A stretch of 64,000 nt of DNA, from positions 8,991,703-9,055,702 of the forward strand of contig JASFXZ010000001.1 in the NCBI GenBank assembly GCA_032209605.1, written 5' to 3'. Below the pieces are notes generated by a model. The model was not told where the DNA came from and searched no databases. It worked only from the letters and a program-made list of their open reading frames with translations. Position 1 is the stretch's first letter, and every line of letters begins with the position of its first letter. The position numbers and the translations under genes are program-made. Of this stretch, positions 28,501-43,500 are shown one piece after another. This DNA comes from Mactromeris polynyma. Taxonomy: Eukaryota > Mollusca > Bivalvia > Venerida > Mactridae.

Positions 28501-31500
28501 ACTATGACATAGTTACTGTTAATATCCTGGGAACTTTTGTCATGCAAGAACATGTTAATTATAATTGTATATTATCATTCAAATCTAGCAAAACCTGACC
28601 AAACATGCTGACAATGTCAAAGATAAAAACCTGGTTTTCCATCTGCAAACAAGATACCACACTTAATGAAATCAGAATTGGACAATAAGACGATAACAAT
28701 CAACTGAAATCATCACACAATTTGTAGTTTAATTTAGAATAATGGACAAAATCCTTCTCCAATAACACTCTGATCAAGTTAGACAATTCCTTTACATATG
28801 AAACCCTTAGACATGCTTTACATCTTGTTATTTCTCTAAGCCATAAGACAATCTCATGCATTTTGAGCAATTTAATTTTCTATTGCAATAGGGGTTTTTA
28901 TTGCAAAACAGGTTGTAAAAGTGTGTTATAAACAGTGAAGAAACTATTCATTATTCATACCAGCCACAATCTGAAATAGTTCATTGCTGAAAGACAGGAT
29001 TTTGTCCATATATGCTGAGTGACACACAGGGTCCTGACTCAAACTTTAACCAGAATACTACATACATGTAGTATACTGTTAAAAGTTTGGGCCAAAGCCT
29101 GTGGAATGATATGTCAAACAAATTCGATGAAGCTGTAAAATATCAGGGGCAGAGAAGATGGAGTTGGGTTAATATCACCTCACACCACAGATCATAGTCA
29201 GATAAGTCTTTGACTGTGCTCAACTTAATACTTTACCTGAGAAAACTCAGTCTGCAAATTAAATGCCATATATGCATGTATAAGTAATTAACTAAACCTA
29301 TGAGGAAATCTGTAAAAATATCTACAAGTGAAACTTTTCATTATGTTTTTGAGCAATTAAGAAGAATTTGTCTGTAACAAGGTTTAAGTCAGAACTATCC
29401 AGAAAAATGAATGTTCAAGATACATGTAAATGTTTAGACATTTAATACATACAAGTTTCTGGTAATACTCATGTGTGATCATCCTTTTTTTAATATTTAT
29501 GAATTATTTGATATTACAATGAAATTTAGCATCATTCACAATAATACCTTAATACAATGTAGTCATTGTGAATGGTCAGAAAATATATGAAAAAAATGAT
29601 AGAAAAACTGGAAATCTATTCCGATGAAAATTGACTGAATTGATGATAACAGAGCATTAATTCTCAACAGAAGAAGCATATCTGCTATTATTGTTATAGT
29701 TGACTAGCTATCTTAATTGAATTTATTCAGTTATAAAATTCTTTAAACACGTTTATAGTTCATGGAATCAGTGAATTCTGGACAAAAACCTAACACATAT
29801 CTATCAGTTATTACTGTTACAATGTACACTTGACAAAACATTTAAACATGACAAAGATCCATATAGAATATGACAAATAGTGTGTATGAATTGTTTATAT
29901 GTATGTCAACAACTAAAAACATGCAGAAAAATAAGAACATACTTGATACATGTATTTACATTAGATATGAGAACAGTATATATACATATTTAACAATTGA
30001 TAGGATAATAAATGAAAAAAGAGGCACACACATCGAGAGTAAAAAGTTATCATGCATTATTTGAGTAAAAATAAAGCATAGTGCAAGCTAACTTGATTCA
30101 TTGTGCAATTGTTGCTTAGCTACATATTTCCAGTTTTCAAATATTAACAATATAACCCAGGATTTGAACTAACTATGAATAAAAATGTGAAGCTGAATTT
30201 AAACTGTTTATAATATACCTGTCCAGACTGGAATCTTTTTTGTGAATTTTTACTGTGTATAAGATGTCGTCTGCCCGAGTCAGATACCGAACCATACAAC
30301 GTAACAAATACATTAGCATTTGTAGATGCGTTCATCTCTTCTTCACTAGTATAAACTTCCAGATAGTATTTAACAACTGAAATAATTATAGCATAATACT
30401 GTACCAAGCATATGACTGGAATATCATTTGTCATTGTCATGGCGAAATGTTTCTACCATCAAACAAATAGCATTATCAGTTTTATACAACCCATGCAATC
30501 ACCATTCCAAGCACTTTTCAATAGCACTGGTACATTATCAGAGGCCAATAAAGCTTAGTTTTTAAAGCAAATCTCAGAATTTTGAAGCAATGACGTGAAC
30601 CGTGACTATCAAAGTGTATCAATGTAGGCTTTTTGAATATGACTTTCACATACAGGATTAGTGACGTCAGGAAAATACAGCCATCTGTTATCATATAACA
30701 AATATTAATTTCAAACAAGAATATAGGTATACCAATCACGACAATTAAAATGTATACCAGAAGCCCTGAATCCCATCAAATCAGTAGAAATTCTTAGGAT
30801 AAACGGAGGCCAATTAGCTCAATATATGGACAAATACTGTTCATAAATATGTCAAGATTTTCACAATGCTGACAATAGTGATCTTATTAAAATTCACAAA
30901 ATAACATAATCGAATTACAATTCCTTAAGTTAAATGTTTTTGCTGTTATTTAATTTCGCAAACTATACCTACAGTGAAAATTGCTAACTTTATGAGCCTA
31001 AATCTTTTCTAGCTTTATCAGTTTTTCCAAAAAGATTATGATTGATAAAAGTTTTTGAAGATGTTTTTTACAAATACCGAACATATGACACTTACTTTCT
31101 TTATTAGCGCTATCTTGGCTAACTAGAGGTAATTCCTTGCGTATGTCCCCGCCTATCTCACCAACCCATGCTCGGAAGTCAAAGGTCAAAGATTCATGAG
31201 AACTATGCTCTTCAAGCACAATCTGTAATTCAGAATAAAGTCACAAATAAAATTCTAGCAATGATAGACAGATATTTATTGTACGGCAACAAAATATGAA
31301 ATTTTGGTCCTTTGCATACACTGTTCAACATTTATAATTAGTCATTTAGGAGTTTTGGCATACTGCATCACTTATACACATGCACATATTAATAATTATT
31401 ATCGTTGTTTCAACCACCATGCCTACAACAAGTCTTCATACTATCGGAAAAAAATTGTCGGACCAACAACATCTAGTTCAATGTCACGGCTTAGTGACCG

Positions 31501-34500
31501 ATTGTGTTGAATAGTGTAATGCACACGGAGCAGTGGTAGGGTAGAGGATACGGAAAGTTGTGGGATTGAACCTTTTATAGGTCACAAACACATTTGCTCA
31601 AAAGTCATCAGTGCTGGTTTCATCACAATCAAGCTTAAATAATTTAGTTTAAATAAATATATTTACACATATGCATACAGCGTGAATTCATGAAGATACA
31701 TAAGATTTTGAACAAAGGCTTTGCCCGTCTAGTAAGCTCAGTTGGTTTAGCACTGAGCTGACAACCGGGAGGTCTAGGTTCAATTCTCTGGCATGGCAAG
31801 TCATGTCCTTCTGTGACATTTGGCTATGGTCATCAACCTCCACCTCTGATTTATGTGGGGGAGTTATCAGCTGCTTGCTAAAGTCAAGTTAGTACTGGTT
31901 GATAATTAATTCCATGAAATCTGGCTAGGTCAACTGAAAGACAAGCACAAGGATGTGGTGAAAAATGGCGTTAAATCAAATACCAACAAAACAAATTGAA
32001 AGGTATTGTAAAACACATACATGTATAACAACAACATACCTTCTCTATGGTCCAGACAGCTTCAATATCCCCCTCATATCCAGAGGAAACTCGTATCTTT
32101 TCTATTTCACCCAAATCAGCAAATTGGTAATCCTATGAAGTAAAACACGGTCAACTATAGAGTTACAACTAGGACTAACTTGTGTGACAAATTTCATATA
32201 CTGGTACAGTCGAGTCGAATTTTTCGGGACCGTAGAAAATAGTTTGTCTTAACGAAAATTCAACATAAACGTCGGGAGGCCTTGCTGGTGGAGTTTTGTA
32301 AAAAAGACAAGTTTGTGTAAATTGCTTAAATTGCACTATATGTACTTCTCATTAAGAACGATGTGTTTAATGATATAAATGTGTGTGTATATGTTGCCTC
32401 TTTTAATTTTAACATGATAGTTTATCTGTACCTGTTTCATGCAGAATAACACCAAACAGAAACAACGTCCTATACCAATACTTATAACAAAATGTTACAT
32501 GTCTCTCATCAAAATATATTTTCAAGTATTTCATATAAAGCTACAGACAGTCAAACCAGAAGATTTCAATCAAAAGAATATCATAATGTACTTTACGAGG
32601 ACTTGGCAACTTCTATTTGAACAATTCAAACAACTCTATTTAAATCAGCTTCGTTAAGATAAAGTGGATTTTCTACATTTCATCATTGAGCACAAGATAA
32701 TTAATGGCTGTTTAGTGTTAAGATATAAGTTGAATACAAGTTAACCTCTCATTTACTGGAACAAGGTTTGACCAGACATCTAAATACAAGAAGACATACT
32801 AAGTAATTGTAAAGTTTGTGACATTGAAATGCTTGCAAATCTTACTAATACAAAAAGTTATAAATGTATCAGCCAGTGTAAATGTTCTTGTTAACAGAAT
32901 AATATTTCTACATTCTGGACTATATTGAATTCCAGAATTTCCCAGACATTTCCATTCATTAAAACTTTTGAAATCATTGATTCATAAAATTTTGGAAACA
33001 TGAAAATCTCCACTTGTACAATATCTCACTTACATAGAAATGATGGGTTTTTCCAGGTGCCAGTAAGTTTACAGGTGAATCTGGGTCATCATTATTTAGT
33101 TGTATAGGTCCCTTCACAGATTCTGTTCCATATACAACTACAGACACTTCTCCAGCCTTCTGTCCTGGTTTCAACATTGGTAATCTGTCAAGTCCAGCAG
33201 TAGTCACATGTATATTCCATTCACCATCTAGTCAATTCAACATAAAATTTAAATTCATTACCAGTATATTATAACAACACATGCAATATTGCCAATTAAG
33301 GATAATAAATAAAAGCCAAGTTTGACTGTGATGAATGCATTATGCTAATTCTATACATTCATTGGTGGGTCTGCTCCCTGGAAAACCCTTAATGGTATCC
33401 TTATGAAGAGGTGTGGGGTTTGAAACCACAACCTACCAGTGGCCGGCTCTTTTCCTCTACACTAGGATTTATGCCAAGATTTGTTATTCAGGAAAACCAA
33501 GTTCTATTTTTTTGAAGCATAATTCCATGATAGTACAACAGAAATGATTCAGAAGACAATAAACAACAAGTACTACTGCATTATGCACTTTTAAACGTTT
33601 CACCACTTTTCTAAGATGCAATAAGGAATAAAACTACATGTACTTAAATTCATACCAAAGGCCATGTTTAAATATCAAAAAGAAATAAAATAAAAAATGA
33701 TTTGTATTTTCCTACAGCTTGTAAGTGATCTACACAATTATCATAATCACAGACTAAAACTAGTTACAGAGAGAGGTATACATTTTTGTTCAATACTATA
33801 AGTTATATGGATAAGTTCAAACAGTAATGTTGTACATGTATCAGTGATAGCTTACCAGACTGTGTGTATCTGGTCGGTGTAGTAAAAGAAATTGGCAGTT
33901 TAGACAAGGGCATTAACTCTGCAACCAGTTGTCTGTCATCACAGCCTGTATCCAACCATCTGAATAAGACAATAATATCTTTATGTTCACCAGAAGCAGT
34001 ATGCATCAGACACATATAAAATACATCAATACATTTATCAATATGAAATTGAAGTTATATGATAAACCAAAATACATTTTCTACAATAAATATAGAGAGA
34101 GTACCAGAAAGTTATCTCAGAAGAAAAACACAAAATGTAGAGAATATAACACAGTTTTTTAAATAATTGATAAATACTGAATCTCAAACAAGCGCATTAT
34201 CCACAATGAACATGTTTTATTGATAGTATTCATGTTCAAACATCAAATACACAATCTTTTCACCAAAATGCAACTGGTGAAAACTGATCCAAAATGAATA
34301 ACTTGTAACAGTTACAACAACTGTACTTTTGACATTCCTGTGCTTACCTGTGACATGGGAATATTGTATCAGACTCTTCAGCGACCTTGACACTGACTGA
34401 CTCACAGTACCAACCTTGACCTCTGCCCACAGCATCATGACCGATAATGACTTTTTGTATGTCACCTAGCTCTATACAGGTCAAAGTGAACGTGTCAGTC

Positions 34501-37500
34501 TGAAAATTACAACAGTAATTCATCACAGAAAGGAAAGAGAGGTAAAACCAGACAAGGAATATACATATGCATGTGAAGGCCTAGACATAAAACTGCATTA
34601 TGACTGTGTTCAGTAACATTTTACTTTAGTGAATCACATTCAACATGCTAACAACCCAGTTGGATTGCACACTCATCTTTGTGAATTACCAGCTGAGAGT
34701 GTTCAATGGTTGCAAACATCAATGTCTAACAGTTCGTTCAGTACAAATATTGCGGGATGTTACCAAATGTTAGCAAATTAAATGAACACTAAGCTGTTGA
34801 TGCATACACCTTTCCAATATTTGTATTGTTCAATATGTCAATGTATTAGTCATTTAAATATTATTCAACTAATCATCAACACATATTGTTCTCTGTGGAT
34901 TTATGAAATCATCAACATTGGAAACAATTTTGTTATTGAAACTTCACAAAATTGTAACCGGAGTGTCTTGAGAGGATCCATTATCAAATATAAATGACTT
35001 TTAATAAGAATTAATGATATACCTGACCAGTCCTGAATAGATTCTCATTACTTGAGACTGTCAGTGATCTTTGACCTGAGCATCCCCACTGACCAATCAA
35101 ATTGCAGAATACACTAGCCTCAGTCTCAGAAAGAGGCAGATCCCCAGTCTTGACAACAATGATGTAGATTTGCTCTAAATTAAAACAGAATATTTTTCAT
35201 AGAGTAAGACAATAGCAAATGTTGCATTGTATGGTATTTCTTTAATCCTATATATATTTTATAGTTTCATACAGACTGATATCTCAAAAGTTGAATATAA
35301 TATTAAAATAAATCCCAACTCCTCTTGGAGAAAATTAAGAGATATGTTTCGTTCAACTGACAACAGTACAAATTAAATCTGAGAACAATTCTCATTTCAT
35401 AACAAGCTTTTATTAAAATGATCAGTAATATTTATGAAGACTGGTTCATAACACAAAAATATGCCAAGTATTAAATGGTGCATAAATTATTTTAAAGGAT
35501 AACAACAACATTTTAACAATCCATTCAAGATCGAAATGCCTACCCTTTAATGGCTGTAGATCAGGTCTGTATAGAGGTAATTCAATGGAACCCTCCAGGT
35601 TTTCATTGGTCGATTCAATCCAATCATTATGTTCCAATATAAACTCTTCACCCGTATCTTGATCCTTTAATTTCAACTGCAAGTACAAACAGTCAAACAT
35701 ATCAATACAAAATACATTCAGTATACAGACAGGAAGTTTTCATTAATTCATACAACTGCCTGCTCATTGAAACTATAAAGTATAACAATATGGCAGCCTA
35801 AAAATCATCTTGTCATGATTGTAAATTTGTACTTCTACTGCTATTCTTTGCAGGCAATGAATGGGGGCTGGAAGAGAGCAGAAATCAATTGATCCTAATA
35901 TTTGATTAACAAATGTTTAATCCTGAAAAATGACCACAGCGAAACCTCAATAATAAGGCCACCACTGATTCTGAATAGTCGGTCTTAGCTGTGAGTTGGT
36001 CTGATTATCAATGTAAAATGCATTAGAAAAACTGAGCCATGAAAATACATTTGTATAAATGAGTTGGTCTTAATTTTGAGGTCATCATTAAGTGAGGTTT
36101 TACTGTACAATACCACATGTGTCCAGCAATGCATTCATGCTACCTAGTGTACAATACCACATGTGTCCAGCATTGCATTCATGCTACCTAGTGTACAATA
36201 CCACATGTGTCCAGCAATGCATTCATGCTACCTAGTGTACAATACCACATGTGTCCAGCAATGCATTCATGCTACCTAGTGTACAATACCACATGTGTCC
36301 AGCAATGCATTCATGCTACCTGATGTACAATACCACATGTGTTCAGCAATGCATTCATGCTACCTAGTGTACAATACCACATGTGTTCAGCAATGCATTC
36401 ATGCTACCTAGTGTACAATACCACATGTGTCCAGCAATGCATTCATGCTACCTGATGTACAATAACTATGAGGTGTGAAATGTTACCTTAGCTAAAAACC
36501 ATGCTGAACCAACATGTTTATCTTGAAAGAAAATTCTGATCTTGAATAGAAGACCGATATCTTGAACTTTGGCCTGAAATACGAGAACAATACTCATACA
36601 ATATGGATATAAACAAATACCAAATACAACAGAAAATAAGCAGTGATAGGATTTCAATCACAATTCCTAATGATCACAACCAATGTCTTGTCTTCACAGA
36701 AACACTTCCTTTCCGTTCTCAAGATGTTTCCTTAAACTGACAAATTTTTTGCACTATAATTTATTTTCCAGATGAAAAACATAAAAGACGGCAAAATGCA
36801 GCAATATTATACATAGTCAGTAACAATACAATACAATACAATACAATACAATACAATATCATTTTATTGCGTTAAACATGTTACAATGTTAAAAGCAAGC
36901 AAAAATTTATACTATACAACATGTAGAAGAAATACATGGATTTTCAAAGAGCATCACAAATTTTACATCATTTTCATACATTGGTTTGATTTCTACATAA
37001 ATTGGCAAAGTAAATAAATTTCCCAAGATTGCTTGTTGTTTTTGCATTTCCGCACATAAGATTCGTTAATTTTTGTATGTTTGGCCAGGGGTAATAATAA
37101 CGTTTTAAGTATTGAATTCTAAGATTTCTGTAATTTGGACAGATAAGTAAGAAGTGATATTCAAGAGATCCTACTATCACACATTTCCATCCAGTCAATA
37201 GCTCACCTCAAATTTCACAAGTGAACCAGGATTAAGGTCATCTTTAGAGTTCACACAGACTGGTTCAGATTCATTTTTCAATCCACACAGAACCAGACAA
37301 ACTTTCTCACTGGTACCAGAATCATTCTGTGTACCAGTCTGTAAGTAGACTGTCCATCTTCCTTTACTCTGAGCTGGTTTCTCAAAATCTCTAGGAATTG
37401 ACTCCAATGTATCAATCAGAGTAGTAGAAGGCTGAATCGCTACAAAACATAGAAAGTATGATATTTTTTATCGAAACAATGTTCAATCTTTACAGAGCTT

Positions 37501-40500
37501 TATATTATAAATGAGGCTGCAAACATGCAGTACTACAGTGTATTATATTCAATAATTAATTTGTAAAATGATCAATGACATGATGTCACTATTGCTTTAC
37601 ACTGATGTTCGCTGCAGGCAAAATATATAATTTATTTCACATCATGAATCAAATATTACATTTGTGTTCATTACATTAGTCTTGTATTAATCAGTTTCAG
37701 AAAACTTGTTTATCAATTTCAGTAATCTATGACCACTCATGCAATATCTTTTAGTGAAAGCAATGTCTTTCCATACAAGTATGTTACTTGGCACCAACTT
37801 TCCATATAAGTATGTTACTAGCCACCAACTTTCCATACAAGTATGTTACTTGGCACCAACTTTCCATATAAGTATGTTACTAGCCACCAACTTTCCATAC
37901 AAGTATGTTACTTGGCACCAACTTTCCATATAAGTATGTTACTAGCCACCAACTTTCCATACAAGTATGTTACTTGGCACCAACTTTCCATATAAATTGT
38001 TACTAGCCACCAACTTTCCATACAAGTATGTTACTTGGCACCAACTTTCCATATAAGTATGTTACTAGCCACCAACTTTCCATACAAGTATGTGACTTGG
38101 CACCAACTTTCCATATAAGTATGTTACTAGCCACCAACTTTCCATATAAGTATGTTACTAGCCACCAACTTTCCATACAAGTATGTTACTAGCCACCAAC
38201 TTTCCTACCATTTTTACTTTCTAATTTCTGAACTGTATTTAAATTTGCTGTACAGAAGAATTAAACATCAATATTTTTTTGAGATTTTTGGAACTTTTGA
38301 AATATTTATTTGGACAGCACAAACTGTGACAGAATATGCATCATAACAACAACAGTGGAAATATCCATCCACATGAAACCATGATGTCCTGATTTTAGTA
38401 TATCAGTATTTCGACCTAAAAGAAACACATAGTTTTCATACCTGCTACTGGGAACTCGGAGACTTGTGTATTACTGGACAATAACCATTGGTGACAGTAT
38501 ATAGTGAACTGAGATGGTGCTCTCGATCCTTCAGATATACTAACTTGTTGAACATGCCAGCGGTCTACAAAATATAATACAATCAATCATCTATTTGTTG
38601 GTGTTATTTTCAGAGATTACAATTAAGGAGCAGCAGTTTAATCATATACTTTGGTGAAATTACACAAACAATAAATATCCCTGGCAAGAAAATTTTCAGC
38701 ATGATGGACAAGCCCTAAGTGTGTAGTTCACCTAAGGCCGAAGCAAAACTAATTAAGTACTTATTAATTCACATATTTTTCTGAAAAGAATTAAATAATT
38801 GAGAATGTGATAGATCTCACCTTGCCCAGCGCTTTTGAAGTTCAATTCAATATTCTTCACCCGACCAACAGACACAGCTTCCAATATGTAAATATCTGTT
38901 TGTCCAGGTTGCCATGGCAACCTATTTTTAGAAATAGCACCATTTAGTTCCTGTAAACCTGTGTCTCCATCAACACCAACTATATTGATGCTTACAGAGC
39001 CATTGTCAATTCCAGCATCTTTGTAACTTGCAGTTGTTATAGCAACAGCATACCGAAGAACTGAAATAATCAAGAACCCTTCCTGCAATTCTCAAGCCAA
39101 TAAAATATAGGTTTCTGAAATCTGTATTAAACACTGACAACCAGAGGGTTATCTGAAGAACTTTTGAAGAAATACAATGGTGTTGGTTGGGAGAACTGTG
39201 TTTGCAGTTCATGTTTTACTATAAAAAAAGAAGTCCAGGTAATACAGTGTAATTACAGACATAGATGGTGTGTAAAATTCAATTATCCCACCATATTTAG
39301 AAAAATCGATCCTCACACCTTTGAATTTAACTGTGAATAAACTTATGTAAACCAATTAGACGATGTAAAATCAAGTATTAATCTGATGTCATAGAACACA
39401 CAGTAGAAAGGAAGTATAATTACTGGGTAGAGATGGTGCGCCCTTTCGGATCACGGGCATTTCCCGAACAATCTGTCCATCGTCTCGATCTAATCCCAAC
39501 CAACGATCTAAGTAGAAAACAAGCTCTTCATTTGTACCCGTATCATTCAATTTGACCTGAAATAAACACAATTTCATGGAAGTTTGCTAAAACACGTATA
39601 TACACTCCTCACATAGCAATACTCACTTCCTATATTACAGAATTCTCACATATCAGATTGCATATAAGGAATTATGTGTAGGGAAACTAGGGAACAATAT
39701 ACATATATAACCTAGCAGTGAGAGTGACAGTACAGATTGTTTGTTTGTTTCATCGGGTTTAACGCCGTTTCTCAACAATATTTCAGCGGCCGGTTCACCT
39801 AACCAGTTTTTCCTGGACTGAATTCTAACCAGTACTAACTTACCCTTCCACAAGGAGCCGGCAACTTCTCCACATGTGGAGGAAAAATCAACATTTTAGT
39901 CAAATTTCAGTACAGATTGGATTATCAATACGAGTAAAATAATATCAACAAGGACACCAGCAGAGGTTGATATTTTGAGTGTTGACAATCTGTACTGTTA
40001 CCCTAGCTGTCTGGTTACTTTATATAATCATACTGAACAAAATCTCAACATTTCATATAAACAGTCAAACATCTCCATTTGAGAGGGTTTTTTATAAACA
40101 AAATATAACCGAGGGATGCTTTGAATCTGTGTTTCAATTCCACTTATATTATACACTTAAAGTTTATAAAAGGGGAAGTCACTCCTACATAATGCTGCTC
40201 CTTCAAAAGAAGGTGATATTACCATGTGATTACACAATATATCACCCGCTTGGCCTATGGGAATGTTGCATAACTCGAGGTATAATACTGCAAATTTTTA
40301 AACAAGCTCTGAATATATTTACGAGCCATAAAATGAATGATGGAAACTTTTTTTAACTTGACTGTCGTTTGAGTAAAACCATATCCAAGAATCCACAAAA
40401 TATTTAAATAACAATATGATAAATGCATGAAATGTACATGCACCCACAATTTATGAACACATAATCTGAGACAAAGATGGACAGACAGACTATTCTATGC

Positions 40501-43500
40501 AATAAGCACAGAACTATTTCTTGCTAAAAAAGTCTAGAAAATATGACGAGAGGAAATAACTGCAAACATACATAGTCAACTCTCATATCTGGATTGGCAC
40601 CGGAACTATCATGTTCAAGTCGAATCTTTGAAATACGTCCAATATCACCAGTCTGAACCTGTAGGATAAAACAATACAGAATCAACCTAGATCCAATAAC
40701 TTCATTGGACAGACAAACAATGGTTTAAACTAGTAATGTCATACATAGTTAAGAAATAAAACATCATTAAGTTAAACAACAGTCAAAATATTGTTTACAT
40801 ATACATGTACATAAAGTCCACAGTTAAGTTATTCATTCATAAGGATTTCATGTTATTCAACAACTAAACCATGAAAAATATTCTAATGTGAGAAAGGAAA
40901 TAACAATATTTAACTAAACCTACAAAAAAGAAGATTCAAGAAATATTTGAGGTATCCGTAGGATGGTGTCAAATCTGGCTCAGTTAGCTGAGGTATTAGA
41001 GCACTTGGTAGTCAATCTGGAGGTCTGGGGTTCGAACCCTGTGTGAGGTATATGTTCTATGTCACAATATGACTGCAGATAACAAAGATGAAGTCATTAG
41101 CTTTCAACCTCTGTTCAAGAGGGGAGGTCGTCGGCTGCTTGGGAGAGAACAGCCACCTGCTGGTTGGTAACCCAGGAACAATAGTAAGCACAACCAGCAT
41201 ATAACTGAAAATGGTTGAAAACAATGCAAAGCCCATACACAACAAATATGGTTTCAGTCATACATTACTACAACAACAACTTCAAACATAATTAAAGGTG
41301 TCACAAATAACTGAGGTCTCAAACCTGAAATTGTGTTTCTGCACCTCTTGTAAAACTACTGGCAGTTGGATCCTTAGCTGACAACCTCAATTTCTCTGAA
41401 TGTCCACTGGTGCCATAAACTGTGAGATATACTTTAGACGTTGTAGCTGCTCTCTCTATGTTACTTGTCTTTACAGTTACTGACCAGTTACCGGCTGAAA
41501 TAGTAAAGATGTTATAAATTTGTAACGTATAAGTGAATATTTTCATGAGTCAAACATTTTGCAAATTGCTGATTTCAGACTGACCAGCTGCCGAGATTGT
41601 AGATGGTTTAATATTGAATGCAGTCATAAATAATGTATAAGTGGATATTTTTTCGTGAGTCGAAAAATTTGCGAATCATCAATTTCAGACATTTCCCTGG
41701 CAGAAATGTTTGTGAATCATCCAAATGATTATACATTGTAGTTAAGATTTTAAAGTCAAATATGCAACAAAAACAACTTTGATGGAATTCGGATTTACCA
41801 AAGTCTGTAAATAAGCTCCTATCAAACAGACATCGTTATGCTGCACTGTCAAAGGTTTAGACAAAACACAGACAGAAAATGATTAACTTTGACATAGAAA
41901 GTTTGTATACTATAGAGTAATGGACAAAATTACCAGAATTCCTGGATTCTTTTGAAGGAGGAGGATTATTTGTGTCAACAACATCTGAAAGACAAAGATG
42001 AACCAAAAATCAAAAACAGAAATATTTAATTTGATTTTTTTTCCAGGGAAGGAAACAAAACTAGTCTATATGTATACCAATAAAGAAGGAGATAATTGTT
42101 TTCTCTTTTACATATTACTACAACAGTTGTAGCCATTGAAATTTTTCTTTATATTGTAATTTTAAAAATGAGTTAACAATACAGATTTGGAAACAAAATG
42201 ATACTGTTCGCAATATTAGAACTTTTGTAAAACAAAAAAAAGTTTACCGATCATTCGAAGAGTTCTCTCAGTTACACAATCATCTTCGTGTGTATCCAAC
42301 CATCTTCCACATGGGAACACATACTGTAGGTTAGATTTATCTGTGTCCTTCTCCTTGACAATGACCTTGTCAACAAACACGCCTGCACCATGACCTCTAC
42401 CATCATGACTTAGCACAACAGAGGTCAAATCGTCGAGGTCAACAATCTCAAACTCAAATGTATCAACCTAGAAAACATTTAAGTATAAATGTTAACTCCA
42501 TCTAACTATCATTAGACATCTCTGATGTCCAAGCCACATGAGTCCTATCCCCATTAATAGTACTATATAATACTATATGAGTGCTGCTATGGGATTTACA
42601 ACGTCTTCTGTAAGTGACGTCATTTCAACAAACGCAACATGTGATGTCGCAGGAAAAAATATTTACTCCATATGATCACTTCGTTTTCATATTGCAGTAT
42701 AAGACAAATATAGCTTACTGTCAGTACATAGTGACGTCACATGTGACTTTTTCTGGAAATGACGTCACTTAAAGAAGAGGTTGGAAATTGTACAGCGGCG
42801 CTCATATATATCAAGCTTTTGTGTTTATTCGTGGCCTCAAGGCTTCACACAATTTCTCATTTAGAGTGAAAATAAAAACATCAGAGCTGCAGAAATTTCA
42901 CCACAGTACATGTGTACAAATTTAACAATAGTTTTTTATGTGAATAAATTTGACAATATGAATGATAAAGGTAACATACAAAACAAATCAAATTTATCAG
43001 TAAATGATGTGTTGTCTAATACAAACTAGTAAACCTAAAAACTAAACAATGAAAATCGAAGAACGGATAAATGTAAACATAAACAGGAACTAGATCAATA
43101 ACTTCCGAATAAATCAGAACAAATCTTTAAAACCTTTGTAGTATTCCATTTTTTGAACTTAAATGAAGAAATTCAGTACATATATACACAACTATACTTT
43201 AATTACATATTCAGGTCAGAATGCTGATTTTCAGTGTTAAGACTCATTGTTAAAAGCATTGTTGACAGTAAGTTCTATCAAAGGCAGCTATATACAATAA
43301 ATCTTAAGATATAATTAATTTTCAGTAACACATGACACAAATGAAATAGTTCAAACTAGAACTATCACTGAAGGTGATGAATACCCCCGCTACAGTTATG
43401 CTGTGGACAAGAAAAAGTAACAAAGGGAAATAACTCTGTAATTCGCTAAAATAGAGTTATGGTTCTTGTACACAGCACTTCCCCTCATTGTGCTCTACCA

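Noticed and set aside
37739..38346. Plus-strand frames with repeated SFHTSMLLGTNFPYKYV-type peptide
   Set aside because: Translation of the 31-base array.
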